A stretch of DNA of 43,502 bases from Lysobacterales bacterium (GCA_029859505.1 JAOUCZ010000006.1:1-43502); one strand, 5' to 3'. Shown: positions 34,553 to 43,502, counted from the stretch's first letter. Notes: generated by a model from the sequence alone, not told the origin. Numbers and translations: made by a program.

Positions 34553-36025
34553 TCAGGCCTGGTTAATCAGGAACTGGGTCAGCAGGCCAACCGGTCTGCC
34601 GGTTGATCCTTTATCACCACCCCATATCCAGGTTGATCCAGCACAATCAATATGTGCCCAGCGCTGGCCTTTGGTAAAGCGCGATAGAAAACAGCCTGCC
34701 GTAATACTACCTGCTGCCATGCCACCGACGTTTTTCATGTCTGCGTAGTCGGACTTGAGTTGTGACTGGTAGTCGTCCCAGATCGGCAGTCGCCAACCAC
34801 GGTCAACAGCGGTGTCGCCCGCTTCGATTAACTCATTGACGAGCTCGTCATGTTTACTCATGATCACCGACGCATGGTGCCCGAGTGCGACCACAGCCGC
34901 TCCAGTGAGGGTCGCTACGTCAATTAGAACTGCCGGATTGAACCGTTGGCAGTAGGTCAGTGCATCGCACAATACGAGCCGGCCTTCTGCATCGGTATTG
35001 AGGACTTCAATAGTTTTTCCTGACATGGATGTGAGAACATCACCTGGCCGGTAGGCATTGCCATCCGGCATATTTTCCGCAGCGGCTACAACACAAATCA
35101 GGTTGATGGGCAACTGCATCTCCGCACAGGCTTCGAAGGTACCGATCACGCTGGCTGCGCCCCCCATATCGTACTTCATCTGTTCCATGTTCGCGCCGGG
35201 TTTTAGTGAGAGACCACCGCTGTCAAAAGTGATTCCCTTACCAACCAGGACGGCGGGTTGGCTGCTTTCATCTTTGCCCTGGTACTTGAGAATTATTAAC
35301 TTTGAACCATTGTCACTTCCACGCCCGACTGCCAGTAAGGCCGACATCTTAAGTTCGGCCATTTGATCCTCGTCCAGAATCTCTAAACTAACGTTGTCAT
35401 AGCTATTCGCAATTTCCCTTGAAGTGTCTGCGAGGAAGGCGGGATTGCAGATATTGGGTGGCAGATTACCGAGTTCCTTTGAGCGCAAATAGCCCTTGGC
35501 AAACCCCCTGGCTTCTTTCAGTGCGGCGTTCATTTCAGCACCGCCACTAAATGTGGCGCTGGTCATTGGCTGATTGTCATCATCCTTAGGCACCTTGGTG
35601 GTCGTGTAACGGTAATTGGCCCGCTCCAGGTTGACTGCTGCCTGGCGAATACGCCAGTAATCAGTCGTTTGGCTGACTTCAATATCGTGCAAACAGACGT
35701 GCGCACTAGTGACGATATGATCCCTCAGGAACCGGCCTGCAATAGCGCAGACATTATCAAAGCGAACACTGTTGAATTTTTCAGACTCACCACAGCCCAA
35801 TACAAGGATACGTTTCGCAGCAACACCCTCGAGTCCATGCAAGAGCGTGGCATCTTTCCAGTCCGTGCTAACATCACCGCTCTCAATCAACTGTTGTAAT
35901 GCGCCGGCACTGGCTTGATCGACCAGTTCCGCTGCACCTTGTAAGGGTGCTTTCTCAAAAACTCCGATAACCAGGCAAGCTGTTTCAATGGCTGTAGCCA
36001 GGGTTGAGTCTAGTGTAAATTTCAT
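34553..36025 (-). CDS. pepA: Leucyl aminopeptidase A
   Basis: Cytosolic M17 aminopeptidase, 490 aa, with two metal ions per site; in E. coli it also serves as a DNA-binding factor in Xer recombination and carAB control. The catalytic domain has 'VGKGITFDSGGLSLKPG' near residues 263–279, 'VVAAAENMPDGNAYRPGD' and the signature 'NTDAEGRLVL' near 345–354. AAAGGA lies 8 nt before ATG 36025. It is the first gene of the pepA–holC–valS operon and is divergent from lptF. Confidence 0.95.
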   Translation of the reverse strand: MKFTLDSTLATAIETACLVIGVFEKAPLQGAAELVDQASAGALQQLIESGDVSTDWKDATLLHGLEGVAAKRILVLGCGESEKFNSVRFDNVCAIAGRFLRDHIVTSAHVCLHDIEVSQTTDYWRIRQAAVNLERANYRYTTTKVPKDDDNQPMTSATFSGGAEMNAALKEARGFAKGYLRSKELGNLPPNICNPAFLADTSREIANSYDNVSLEILDEDQMAELKMSALLAVGRGSDNGSKLIILKYQGKDESSQPAVLVGKGITFDSGGLSLKPGANMEQMKYDMGGAASVIGTFEACAEMQLPINLICVVAAAENMPDGNAYRPGDVLTSMSGKTIEVLNTDAEGRLVLCDALTYCQRFNPAVLIDVATLTGAAVVALGHHASVIMSKHDELVNELIEAGDTAVDRGWRLPIWDDYQSQLKSDYADMKNVGGMAAGSITAGCFLSRFTKGQRWAHIDCAGSTWIWGGDKGSTGRPVGLLTQFLINQA

Positions 36026-36110
36026 TTTTTGGATCCTTTGATGAGCTTCCGGTTCCGAAAGTGGACGATCGGCCCCGTAACACTGCTAGAATGCGGATTA
36101 ATCGCACATT

Positions 36111-36126
36111 CTACAAGATTTTGTAG
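36111..36126. repeat. Inverted repeat in the pepA–lptF divergent region
   Basis: CTACAA (36111–36116) and TTGTAG (36121–36126) around GATT form a 6-bp dyad in the 125-nt gap between divergent pepA and lptF. It may be an operator or leader hairpin for lptF. Confidence 0.4.
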
Positions 36127-36130
36127 TGAA

Positions 36131-36150
36131 GATACTAAAAGATACTAATA
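36131..36150 (+). repeat. Tandem decamer abutting the lptF start codon
   Basis: GATACTAAAA is followed directly by GATACTAATA, two copies differing at one base, and the TTG start codon of lptF comes next at 36151. The repeat occupies the place of a ribosome site, and no clear Shine–Dalgarno sequence is seen. Confidence 0.8.
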
Positions 36151-37236
36151 TTGAGCATATTGCAAAAATATATATTCCGTGAATGGTTCTGGACTGCGCT
36201 GGCTGTCACTATTGTACTTGTCATCGTACTGCTTGGAGCGTATCTGAGCGATATATTGAGGGACATTGCAGGGGGCCGTGTACCGGCAGGGCTTTTGGGA
36301 CTTCAGGTACTGCTGCACATGCCGGAAACACTTGGCAATATATTGCCACTGGCGGGCTTTGTTGCGGTCATGTGGGGTCTGGGCAGGCTTTACAGGGACC
36401 AGGAAATGGCCGTCATGCGGTCCAGTGGTTTTGATTGGAGAAAGCTATTAAAACCCCTGTTCAGCCTGATGATTCCAATGGCGGTTGCATTGCTGGTGTT
36501 GGGCCTGGTGATAGCCCCCACTGCGGCACGCATGGCCCAGGAGCAACTGGAAGCGGCATTTCGTTCGGCTGCAGTCTGGGGTTTGCAGGCAGGAAAGTTT
36601 CACGTTCTGCGGCAGGGTGAGCTGATCTTGTATGCCGAAGCTATTGGGGATGACGGAAGCACACTTAAAAACATTTTTATCAAACAACGAAACGAGGAAA
36701 GAGAGCAGATTTGGGTGGCGCAGAAAGGCCGTTACTGGATGGACACTGTTACCGGGGATCGTTACCTGGTTCTAGAGGATGGCAAAGTCACAGATGTTGC
36801 CCCCGGACAGCTGGATTTACGGGTTTTAAGTTTTGCCCGCAATGATTTGCGTTTACCGGAGCCGGAATTTCGTAAGCGAAAAAGCAAAAAAATGAATTCA
36901 GTTTCATCAGCTGATTTGTTCAAAAATGGAAATAGGGAATCCATTGCTGAATTGCAATGGCGATTGTCCCCCGCCATCACTGTCATCATTCTCGGCTTGC
37001 TGGCCATACCCCTGGCGCATTCTGAGCCCCGGGAGGGCAGGGGTGTCAGGATTGTTCTCGGCATACTTGTCTATATTCTTTATGGCAATTTGCTTTATTT
37101 GTGTCGTTCATGGGTGATTGAAGGCATTCTGCCAACTTACATTGGTATGTGGTGGGTTCACCTGGTTTTCCTCATCATCAGTTTTGCATGGGTCCGGCGG
37201 CAGGGGCGGTTTCCGGTAAAGGCGAAGTCGACTTGA
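36151..37236 (+). CDS. lptF: LPS export ABC transporter permease LptF
   Basis: Inner-membrane permease of the LptB2FG complex that extracts lipopolysaccharide and feeds it to the LptC–LptA bridge; 361 aa. Three N-terminal membrane segments (about 10–32, 50–75, 98–122), the periplasmic beta-jellyroll (about 130–260) and three C-terminal segments are visible. 'LGRLYRDQEMAVMRSSGF' near residues 76–93 is the coupling-helix region contacting LptB. The start is TTG 36151 (a second TTG at 36160 is possible). The stop overlaps the lptG start. Confidence 0.93.
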   Translation: MSILQKYIFREWFWTALAVTIVLVIVLLGAYLSDILRDIAGGRVPAGLLGLQVLLHMPETLGNILPLAGFVAVMWGLGRLYRDQEMAVMRSSGFDWRKLLKPLFSLMIPMAVALLVLGLVIAPTAARMAQEQLEAAFRSAAVWGLQAGKFHVLRQGELILYAEAIGDDGSTLKNIFIKQRNEEREQIWVAQKGRYWMDTVTGDRYLVLEDGKVTDVAPGQLDLRVLSFARNDLRLPEPEFRKRKSKKMNSVSSADLFKNGNRESIAELQWRLSPAITVIILGLLAIPLAHSEPREGRGVRIVLGILVYILYGNLLYLCRSWVIEGILPTYIGMWWVHLVFLIISFAWVRRQGRFPVKAKST

Positions 37237-38318
37237 TAAGGACGATAGATAAATACATCGGCAAGACGGCAATTCTTGGGATTTTGCTTGTCTGGTCCAG
37301 CCTCACTGTCCTGATGATGATGTTTAGCATCCTGGGTGAGTTGCGTGATACAACGGGTAATTATGGCGCATCTGACGTTTTCTGGTTTGTGTTGCAAACA
37401 GGCCCGAGAATGGCTTACCAGATTTTTCCGGTATCAGCCTTAATGGGTTCACTGCTGGGTATAGGAAGCCTGGCGAGTGCAAATGAATTGGTTGCATTCC
37501 GGGTATCGGGCGCTTCAAGACTCAGGCTTGCTATAGCCGGAATGGCCGGAACCCTGATCATCACAGTTCCTGTAATGGCAATCGGGGAGTGGGTTGCTCC
37601 CGATGCGGAGCAGCAGGCTCGGGCATTCAGATCAAGTCAGCTTGTTGGCCAGGTGATTATTGGTGGATCATCAGGTATGTGGATAAGGGATGGTAATAAT
37701 ATTGTCAATATCCGCCGGCCTTTACTTACTGCAGACCGGGGGCAACAGTCCATAAATTTCCAGGAAATTGAGATTCATCATTTTGGTGGTTTTGCCGAGT
37801 TACAGAAAATCACCCGTGCTGAAAGTGCTTTTTTCGATGGTGACCAGTGGACCCTGGAAGGGGTTTCTATAGTCGAAATAAGTCAGGCGGAAGTGACTCC
37901 CTTGAAGCTGGAACGAACGCCATGGGTTTCAGGGGTCAAACCGGAGTTGGTCGAGGCGGCTGTCACGCGCCCTGTCTACCTGTCGATAAGGGCCTTGTGG
38001 GACCAGTTAAATTATCTGCAAAGTAACGGGCTTGATGACAGGATTTACCTATCCGCGTTTTGGGAAAAGGTTTTGTATCCACTTGCAATTATTGCACTTG
38101 TCATGGCTGGCATGCCTTTTGTTTTTGGTTCTTCCAGGCAACACAACCATGGGTTCAGACTTTTCATTGGCATGACACTCGGTGGTGTTTTCATGCTGAT
38201 AAATTCGGCAGCACAAAATCTTGCAACGGCATATTCATTGCCGGTTGCATTAAGTACGGCCATGCCGTCAGCGGTTTTGATGGTCATTGCGGTCACGATA
38301 TTGCGCCGTTCGGCCTGA
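37233..38318 (+). CDS. lptG: LPS export ABC transporter permease LptG
   Basis: Partner permease of LptF, 361 aa, the E. coli length. It shows the same layout of three membrane segments, a periplasmic jellyroll and three more segments; 'GSLASANELVAFRVSGASRL' near residues 72–91 is the coupling-helix region. The start is TTG 37233, overlapping the lptF TGA, with GGCGAAG about 7–12 nt upstream; the frame is open further upstream but lies inside lptF. lptF and lptG are therefore co-translated. Confidence 0.93.
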   Translation: MIRTIDKYIGKTAILGILLVWSSLTVLMMMFSILGELRDTTGNYGASDVFWFVLQTGPRMAYQIFPVSALMGSLLGIGSLASANELVAFRVSGASRLRLAIAGMAGTLIITVPVMAIGEWVAPDAEQQARAFRSSQLVGQVIIGGSSGMWIRDGNNIVNIRRPLLTADRGQQSINFQEIEIHHFGGFAELQKITRAESAFFDGDQWTLEGVSIVEISQAEVTPLKLERTPWVSGVKPELVEAAVTRPVYLSIRALWDQLNYLQSNGLDDRIYLSAFWEKVLYPLAIIALVMAGMPFVFGSSRQHNHGFRLFIGMTLGGVFMLINSAAQNLATAYSLPVALSTAMPSAVLMVIAVTILRRSA

Positions 38319-38357
38319 GATTCAGTTACTGCAGGTGCACCAGGGCAGAATCGGCTT

Positions 38358-38804
38358 TTAGCGATTTGCGTCTTTAATCAATATTGTACGCGCGGCCAGA
38401 TCATGCCAGCCCCGGTTTTTGGAATCCAGCAGCGACCAAAAAATACCCAGACCAAAAGCGCCCAGTGAAACCAGGCCAATCAGGAAGCGCAAAAGGCACC
38501 TGGGCCAGGAAACCATCTGTTCATCATCACCGATGAGTCTTACCCTCCAGGCGCGCATCCCGACCGTCATGCCACCATATCTCCAGCAGGCTCCAAGATA
38601 GGCACAACAAACTGCCAGTAGCCAGAGGGTGAACCAGGCATGATGGAGTGCAACTTTTTCAGGATCGCCAAATGGTAACGCAAGTGCAGTCGCCAGGATC
38701 AGCAAGCCTAGCAAAATGAAAGCGTCATACAGCATGACCAGCAACCTTCGTGGTAACGAACAGAAGGTGTGTTCAGGTTTGGATGATGATTGGTCAGGTC
38801 TCAA
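38358..38804 (-). CDS. RDD-family membrane protein
   Basis: A 148-aa inner-membrane protein with the RDD domain. 'PRRLLVMLYDAFILLGLLIL' (about 18–37) carries the Arg and Asp of the first segment, a second segment is at about 55–72, 'GGMTVGMRAWRVRLI' near 78–92 is the typical loop, and a third segment is at about 108–127. The start is TTG 38804 with AGAGG upstream. Proteins of this family are small membrane proteins of varied role, some reported as ion exchangers; function here is unknown. It converges on lptG. Confidence 0.87.
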   Translation of the reverse strand: MRPDQSSSKPEHTFCSLPRRLLVMLYDAFILLGLLILATALALPFGDPEKVALHHAWFTLWLLAVCCAYLGACWRYGGMTVGMRAWRVRLIGDDEQMVSWPRCLLRFLIGLVSLGAFGLGIFWSLLDSKNRGWHDLAARTILIKDANR

Positions 38805-38943
38805 TACTCATGCCTCTTAACTGGTCAGTTCAAAAAATGCACCACGGCATCTTACCGGCCTGACCCATCTATATCATATTTCTGCACATGATTAAGTTAT
38901 CATTGATGAATCATATGTACTGGGACAGGGGCGAGAAATTAGC

Positions 38944-39867
38944 GTGAAAACCGGATCTCATCACTCTGCCGGGGGCATGAAGGAAGATCCGGTCATTGAA
39001 CGGTTTCTGGATAACCTTTGGGCAGAACGGGGATTAAGCGACAACAGTCTGCAAAGTTATCGTCATGACCTGTTGCATTTACAAAGCCGGCTTACGATTA
39101 GAGGCAAGCCAATATGTGATGCAACCCGGGAAGACCTTTTGGCGATACTTGCCGCCGAAATGCAGCAGGGCAAAAGCCCCCGTTCGATATCAAGGTACTT
39201 ATCTGCTTATCGTCAATTTTATCGCTGGTTGGTAAGGGAAGGAAAAATTGACAGTGATCCCGTGGCCTTGATCGAAAGTCCTAAAACCGGACGCGGGCTA
39301 CCCAAGGCCCTTACGGAAGAGCAGGTTGAATCCCTGCTGGCAGCGCCGGATACCGGCACGACACTGGGCCTGCGTGATAAGGCCATGCTTGAATTGATGT
39401 ACGCGACTGGTTTGAGGGTCAGCGAACTGGTCAATCTTGAACTATCCAATATTAATCTGAACCAGGGCGTTGTCCGAGTGATGGGCAAGGGGCGAAAAGA
39501 AAGACTGGTGCCGATAGGGGATGAGGCACATGAAAGTTTGAAAGCCTATTTGTCAGGCGGGCGGCCCGAATTTTTACAGGGTGTGCAAACCGATAGCGTA
39601 TTTGTTACCAATCGCAAATCCGGAATGACACGCCAGGCATTCTGGTACATGGTACGCCGCTATGCCCTCCAATGTGATATTTCACTTAAGCTGTCACCGC
39701 ATATGTTACGTCACTCTTTCGCGACTCATTTGCTCAATCATGGGGCTGATTTGCGTGTTGTCCAACTGTTGTTGGGGCATAGCGATCTCTCCACTACACA
39801 AATCTACACGCATATCGCACGTGAAGGTTTGAAACGCATGCATGAGTCCCATCATCCCCGTGGTTAG
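38944..39867 (+). CDS. xerD: Site-specific tyrosine recombinase XerD
   Basis: With XerC, resolves chromosome dimers at dif under FtsK control. At 307 aa from GTG 38944 (or 296 aa from ATG 38977, closer to the E. coli 298) it has a SAM-like N-terminal domain and the catalytic domain with Arg158 ('ATGLRVSELV'), Lys182 ('GKGRKERLVP'), His253 and Arg256 ('HMLRHSFATHLLNHGADLR'), His279 and the nucleophile Tyr288 ('QIYTH'). The ending 'HHPRG' is that of chromosomal XerD. The neighbour dsbC is the usual one in gammaproteobacteria, so this is not a mobile-element integrase. Confidence 0.95.
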   Translation: MKTGSHHSAGGMKEDPVIERFLDNLWAERGLSDNSLQSYRHDLLHLQSRLTIRGKPICDATREDLLAILAAEMQQGKSPRSISRYLSAYRQFYRWLVREGKIDSDPVALIESPKTGRGLPKALTEEQVESLLAAPDTGTTLGLRDKAMLELMYATGLRVSELVNLELSNINLNQGVVRVMGKGRKERLVPIGDEAHESLKAYLSGGRPEFLQGVQTDSVFVTNRKSGMTRQAFWYMVRRYALQCDISLKLSPHMLRHSFATHLLNHGADLRVVQLLLGHSDLSTTQIYTHIAREGLKRMHESHHPRG

Positions 39868-39968
39868 GTGGCCCGGCAGAGACTCCCTGATTTATTGGTT
39901 GAACTTTTCCCGGCATACATGTCAAATGCAACCAGAGCACAGAATTTATACTGAACCGGAGAAAAAAA

Positions 39969-40709
39969 ATGAATCGTTTACCGCTGATAGTTGCGGCTTT
40001 TGTCACTTGTTTGATGATGACAACAGTTTATGCCAGCACTGAGGAAGATAGCTTTAGTGCGGTTGAGGCCAAAGTTCGCGCTTTGGTTCCAAATGCAACA
40101 ACAATTGCGATATCGGAAACACCGATCGAAGGTGTTTTGCAGGTTCAGATCAACAGTGACATAGTCTATGTGACCGATGATGGCAAATACCTGGTGCAGG
40201 GGCAGATCATGGAAATGGATACCCGTACCAATATTACCGACCAGGCCAAATCCGGAATCCGGTTGAGTTTGCTTACCGATTTAAAACGCGAAGAGCAAAT
40301 TTCATTCGAGCCAGAGAAAGCTGATTATGACTTGCTTGTATTTACCGATATTGACTGTGGCTACTGTCGAAAGCTTCATAACCAGATGGAAGGTTACAAC
40401 GAACAGGGTATAGCGATACATTACATGGCATTTCCGCGGGCCGGCATTGGCTCAAAATCATATGACAAGTTTGTTTCCGTATGGTGCGCCGATGATCAGC
40501 GCGGAGCAATGACGTTGGCCAAAAATGGTACCGACCCTGAACCCCAGAAATGCCCGAACCCGATTGCTGATCAGTATGAACTGGGTCGTGACGTTGGTGT
40601 GACAGGCACGCCTGCGTTGCTGACAAGTGACGGCACATTGATACCCGGTTACATGCCTCCGGAACAATTACGTCAAAGGCTGGATTCGCTAGAGGCATCT
40701 GCTGAGTAA
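39969..40709 (+). CDS. dsbC: Periplasmic disulfide isomerase DsbC
   Basis: Dimeric periplasmic thiol:disulfide isomerase/reductase, 246 aa. The signal peptide is about residues 1–22 ('TTVYA' before the cut), followed by the N-terminal dimerisation domain and the thioredoxin domain with active-site Cys130-Gly-Tyr-Cys133; the cis-proline loop is 'GVTGTPAL' near 209–216. An extra cysteine pair ('VSVWCADD' and 'PQKCPNP') matches the structural disulfide of DsbC. GGAG lies 7 nt before ATG 39969. A strong terminator follows. Confidence 0.95.
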   Translation: MNRLPLIVAAFVTCLMMTTVYASTEEDSFSAVEAKVRALVPNATTIAISETPIEGVLQVQINSDIVYVTDDGKYLVQGQIMEMDTRTNITDQAKSGIRLSLLTDLKREEQISFEPEKADYDLLVFTDIDCGYCRKLHNQMEGYNEQGIAIHYMAFPRAGIGSKSYDKFVSVWCADDQRGAMTLAKNGTDPEPQKCPNPIADQYELGRDVGVTGTPALLTSDGTLIPGYMPPEQLRQRLDSLEASAE

Positions 40710-40745
40710 ACTGGCTACATTCGGGAGTTCAACGTTTGAATTGAG

Positions 40746-40776
40746 AGGCCCCGCCGGCCATGGCGGGGCCTTTTTT
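40746..40776 (+). terminator. Intrinsic terminator after dsbC
   Basis: Stem AGGCCCCGCC (40746–40755) with GGCGGGGCCT (40762–40771), a 6-nt loop, then a T run to 40776. It lies 37 nt after the dsbC stop and separates the xerD–dsbC unit from purL. Confidence 0.93.
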
Positions 40777-40905
40777 GTTGCGGAGAAAATGAAAGTGAAC
40801 CTAAACGGGAAGCCAACCGGGCCTCGTGCCGGGACGGTCTCATCCGGAAACTTACAGTATTTGATAAATCACCAAATTACTGATCATTTTTCAACCCTCA
40901 ACCGC

Positions 40906-40911
40906 TATAAT
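40906..40911 (+). promoter_or_regulatory. Probable purL -10 box
   Basis: A perfect TATAAT 28 nt before the purL start codon. The -35 region about 17 nt upstream (around 40883) is poor. A start near 40918 would give a 20-nt leader that still contains the AAGGGAG ribosome site (40925–40931). Confidence 0.6.
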
Positions 40912-40938
40912 GTTGGCTGCTAATAAGGGAGTGATACT

Positions 40939-43502
40939 TTGACGGGGTTTACCTGCCTGCTCGGTGGTCCGGCTTTTTCAGAATTCCACACGCAAAAACT
41001 CGTAGATGAGTTGCGTCGGCGCACGGACCAGGAAATTTTGATCTCCGCGCAATTTATCTATTTTGTTGAAAGCCCGCAAGACCCCTCGCAAGAAGAGATA
41101 AAGCGGCTTGAAGCGCTATTGCATGCGCAGTTGATGGTGGACCCTGACGCTCTTTCCCATCCGGGCCAGTCTTCAGACCCGAATACGGATTCAGCTTCGG
41201 TTACGTCCTCAGACTTTTTGCTGGTAGTGCCCCGTTTGGGAACGCAGTCACCCTGGTCTACCAAGGCAACAGATATCGCACACAGGTGCGGGCTGGATAC
41301 GATCAGCCGTATTGAAAGGGGCATTCTGTTTCATCTTCCGGCGCAAGCGTTAGAAGCACGAATGGCTACTACTATCAAAGCCCTGATTCACGACCGCATG
41401 ACGCAAACGGTACTGAGTGATCTGGAATCAGCGAAGGCACTATTCGAACACCACGAAGCCAGGCATCTCGGTATTGCAGATATTTCAGTGGATCCTCAGT
41501 TAGTTCTTGAGAAGACCAATCGTGAATTGGGCCTGGCACTGTCTGCTTTTGAGATTGAATACCTGATTACAGCCTATGAAAAGCTTGGGCGGAATCCAAC
41601 CGATGCGGAACTGATGATGTTTGCCCAGGCCAACTCTGAGCACTGTCGTCACAAGATATTCAATGCCAGTTGGACGCTGGATGGTGAGCCTCAGGATCTC
41701 TCCCTGTTTTCCATGATCAGAAATACGCATGCTCAGAGCCCGGAGGGTGTACTGTCCGCTTACCACGACAACTCTGCTGTTATCGAAGGACGTCCTAACC
41801 GGCGCTTCTTTACAGAGCCCGGAACCGGCGAATATGTTTGGCTGGATGAGGATGTGGGTATACAGATCAAGGTGGAAACCCATAATCACCCCACGGCCAT
41901 TTCACCATTTCCCGGTGCGGCAACCGGTTCCGGCGGTGAGATTCGTGATGAAGCGGCAACCGGACGCGGCGCGCGTCCAAAATTCGGCCTGACCGGATTC
42001 TCGGTTTCCAATTTGCTGTTGCCCGACAGGCCCCGTAACTGGGAGGAGAACTCCGGAAAACCTGACCGTATAGCCAGTGCGCTGGATATCATGATAGAAG
42101 GTCCGGTAGGTGCTGCATCTTTTAACAACGAGTTTGGCCGCCCGGCACTGACAGGTTATTTCCGAACTTTTGAACAATCCATTGGCGGCCGGCTTTGGGG
42201 TTACCACAAGCCTATTATGCTCGCCGGCGGCCTGGGGAATATTCGTCCCGGACATATCGAAAAGTTGCGCTTGTCTGAAGGTTCTGCAGTGATCGTACTG
42301 GGTGGACCGGCGATGTTGATTGGACTCGGTGGCGGAGCAGCGTCCTCGGTAGGCAGTGGCCAGGGAAACGAAGAACTGGATTTTGCTTCGGTTCAACGCG
42401 GCAACCCTGAAATGCAACGACGATGCCAGGAAGTCATTGACCGTTGTTGTGCGCTGGGAGATGCTAACCCGATCGTTTCTATCCACGATTGTGGTGCGGG
42501 CGGACTATCCAATGCCTTGCCTGAGTTGCTGAATGACAGTGCTCGCGGCGGCAAGCTTGAGCTGCGTGAAATACCCAGCGCAGATGGTGCGATGTCACCC
42601 ATGGAGATCTGGTGTAATGAATCGCAGGAACGTTATGTGCTTGGTGTTGAGCGCGATAACCTGGAAGAGTTTGAGTTGCTCTGCCAGCGGGAACGCTGTC
42701 CTTATGCCGTACTGGGAACAGTCACTGAAGAAAGAAATCTGCATTTAAGTGATGCCTTGTTGCATAAACCACCTGTCGATCTCCCCTTGGAAGTACTCCT
42801 CGGGAAAACACCCAAATTACATCGGGATGCCGTCTCAGGAACGGTGGGTCCGTTAACAGGGTTGCCCGCCCATACCCCGTTGGAAGAGGACCTTTTCAGT
42901 GTCTTGCGCTTCCCGGCGGTGGGCAGTAAGTCTTTTTTGATCACCATCGGCGACCGTTCGGTCGGTGGGCTTGTGGCGCGGGATCAGATGGTCGGGCCAT
43001 GGCAGGTACCGGTGGCGGATTCGGGTGTAAGCCTGCATAGTTTTCATGGTTATGCGGGTGAAGCCATGGCAGTGGGTGAACGTACACCACTGGCGGTGGT
43101 AAACAGCCCGGCCGCAGCCAGGATGGCTGTCACCGAAGCGATTACCAATATTGCGAGTGCACCTATCGCCAGTCTCGCTGATGTGAGGTTATCTGCGAAC
43201 TGGATGGCAGCCGCCGGAGAAGATGGTCAGGATGCAGCGCTGTACGCAGCAGTCAGGTCCGTCGGTATGGAGTTATGCCCGGAGTTGGGTATCGCCATTC
43301 CGGTAGGCAAGGACTCCCTGTCTCTCAAAACAGACTGGACTAAAGGGGGCCGGCCAAGACATATGCTTGCACCGGTTTCATTGGTGGTGACGGCTTTTGC
43401 ACCGGCCACCGATGCCCGCCTGGCACTTACCCCGCAGTTGAAAATCAGCGATGAAGCCAATTGTCTTTTGCAGATTGACCTGGGTCGTGGACAGGACCGT
43501 TT
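40939..43502 (+). CDS. purL: Phosphoribosylformylglycinamidine synthase, 5' two thirds
   Basis: The large single-chain PurL of gammaproteobacteria, which converts FGAR, glutamine and ATP to FGAM in purine synthesis. The frame stays open to the window end (854 codons; the full protein is near 1,290 aa), so the C-terminal glutaminase domain is outside. 'LLGGPAFSEFHTQKL' starts the PurS-like domain; 'FAQANSEHCRHKIFNA' is near residue 228, 'ETHNHPTAISPFPGAATG' near 313, 'DCGAGGLSNALPEL' near 517 and 'TIGDRSVGGLVARDQMVGPW' near 670. The start is TTG 40939, 7 nt after AAGGGAG; GTG 40931 is out of frame. It is an independent transcription unit after the dsbC terminator. Confidence 0.96.
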   Translation, partial: MTGFTCLLGGPAFSEFHTQKLVDELRRRTDQEILISAQFIYFVESPQDPSQEEIKRLEALLHAQLMVDPDALSHPGQSSDPNTDSASVTSSDFLLVVPRLGTQSPWSTKATDIAHRCGLDTISRIERGILFHLPAQALEARMATTIKALIHDRMTQTVLSDLESAKALFEHHEARHLGIADISVDPQLVLEKTNRELGLALSAFEIEYLITAYEKLGRNPTDAELMMFAQANSEHCRHKIFNASWTLDGEPQDLSLFSMIRNTHAQSPEGVLSAYHDNSAVIEGRPNRRFFTEPGTGEYVWLDEDVGIQIKVETHNHPTAISPFPGAATGSGGEIRDEAATGRGARPKFGLTGFSVSNLLLPDRPRNWEENSGKPDRIASALDIMIEGPVGAASFNNEFGRPALTGYFRTFEQSIGGRLWGYHKPIMLAGGLGNIRPGHIEKLRLSEGSAVIVLGGPAMLIGLGGGAASSVGSGQGNEELDFASVQRGNPEMQRRCQEVIDRCCALGDANPIVSIHDCGAGGLSNALPELLNDSARGGKLELREIPSADGAMSPMEIWCNESQERYVLGVERDNLEEFELLCQRERCPYAVLGTVTEERNLHLSDALLHKPPVDLPLEVLLGKTPKLHRDAVSGTVGPLTGLPAHTPLEEDLFSVLRFPAVGSKSFLITIGDRSVGGLVARDQMVGPWQVPVADSGVSLHSFHGYAGEAMAVGERTPLAVVNSPAAARMAVTEAITNIASAPIASLADVRLSANWMAAAGEDGQDAALYAAVRSVGMELCPELGIAIPVGKDSLSLKTDWTKGGRPRHMLAPVSLVVTAFAPATDARLALTPQLKISDEANCLLQIDLGRGQDR

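Noticed and set aside
38944-39867. Tyrosine recombinase as a sign of an integrated element
   Set aside because: Sequence end, length and the dsbC neighbour are those of chromosomal XerD; no att-like repeats or phage genes are nearby.

Overview
The window is a 43.5 kb piece of a gammaproteobacterial chromosome of moderate GC content. The evidence is gene order and family content: fau–6S RNA–zapA–(zapB-like)–ygfB–pepP–ubiH–ubiI, pepA–holC–valS, pssA–holD–rimI, divergent pepA/lptFG, and xerD–dsbC all follow gammaproteobacterial layouts. OxyR carries its redox cysteines at the Escherichia coli positions (199 and 208). No phage, transposon, CRISPR array, rRNA or tRNA was seen. The genus cannot be told from the sequence alone.

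Region 1 (1–10176, all + strand) is the accessory part and the most interesting: a tightly packed catabolic operon related to the E. coli yge/ssnA/xdhD locus, which is linked to purine (xanthine/urate) breakdown. The order is ssnA (3' end only), a ygfM-like FAD subunit with no normal start codon, xdhD (iron-sulfur plus molybdopterin fusion), a TrpB-like PLP enzyme, ygeY, ygeW, a carbamate kinase (yqeA/arcC type) and a threonine-synthase-like PLP enzyme. A recognisable ygeX (diaminopropionate ammonia-lyase) is absent; two unrelated-looking fold-type-II PLP enzymes are present instead. The likely logic is molybdenum hydroxylase chemistry on a purine-like ring, opening and trimming to a carbamoylated amino acid, carbamoyl transfer by YgeW to give carbamoyl phosphate, and ATP recovery by carbamate kinase.

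Region 2 (10177–14517) holds a Gram-negative sortase next to its apparent single substrate (LPTTAG sorting signal on an acidic stalk), a bidirectional terminator, an AI-2E/PerM-type membrane protein, an Rrf2-family regulator that has lost most Fe-S ligand cysteines, a small periplasmic cytochrome c, and a doubtful small secreted ORF.

Region 3 (14518–21582) is conserved housekeeping: rpiA, an EVE-domain protein, fau, 6S RNA and zapA/zapB-like on the minus strand; ygfB, pepP, ubiH and ubiI on the plus strand.

Region 4 (21728–34526) holds cysK, oxyR (with a perfect OxyR half-site in front of it), trpS, trhO, an MscS-type channel, proS, a DUF4124 protein, pssA, holD, rimI, valS and holC. Region 5 (34553–43502) holds pepA, lptF, lptG, an RDD protein, xerD, dsbC and the first two thirds of purL, which runs off the window. 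Many genes in this genome start with TTG or GTG.
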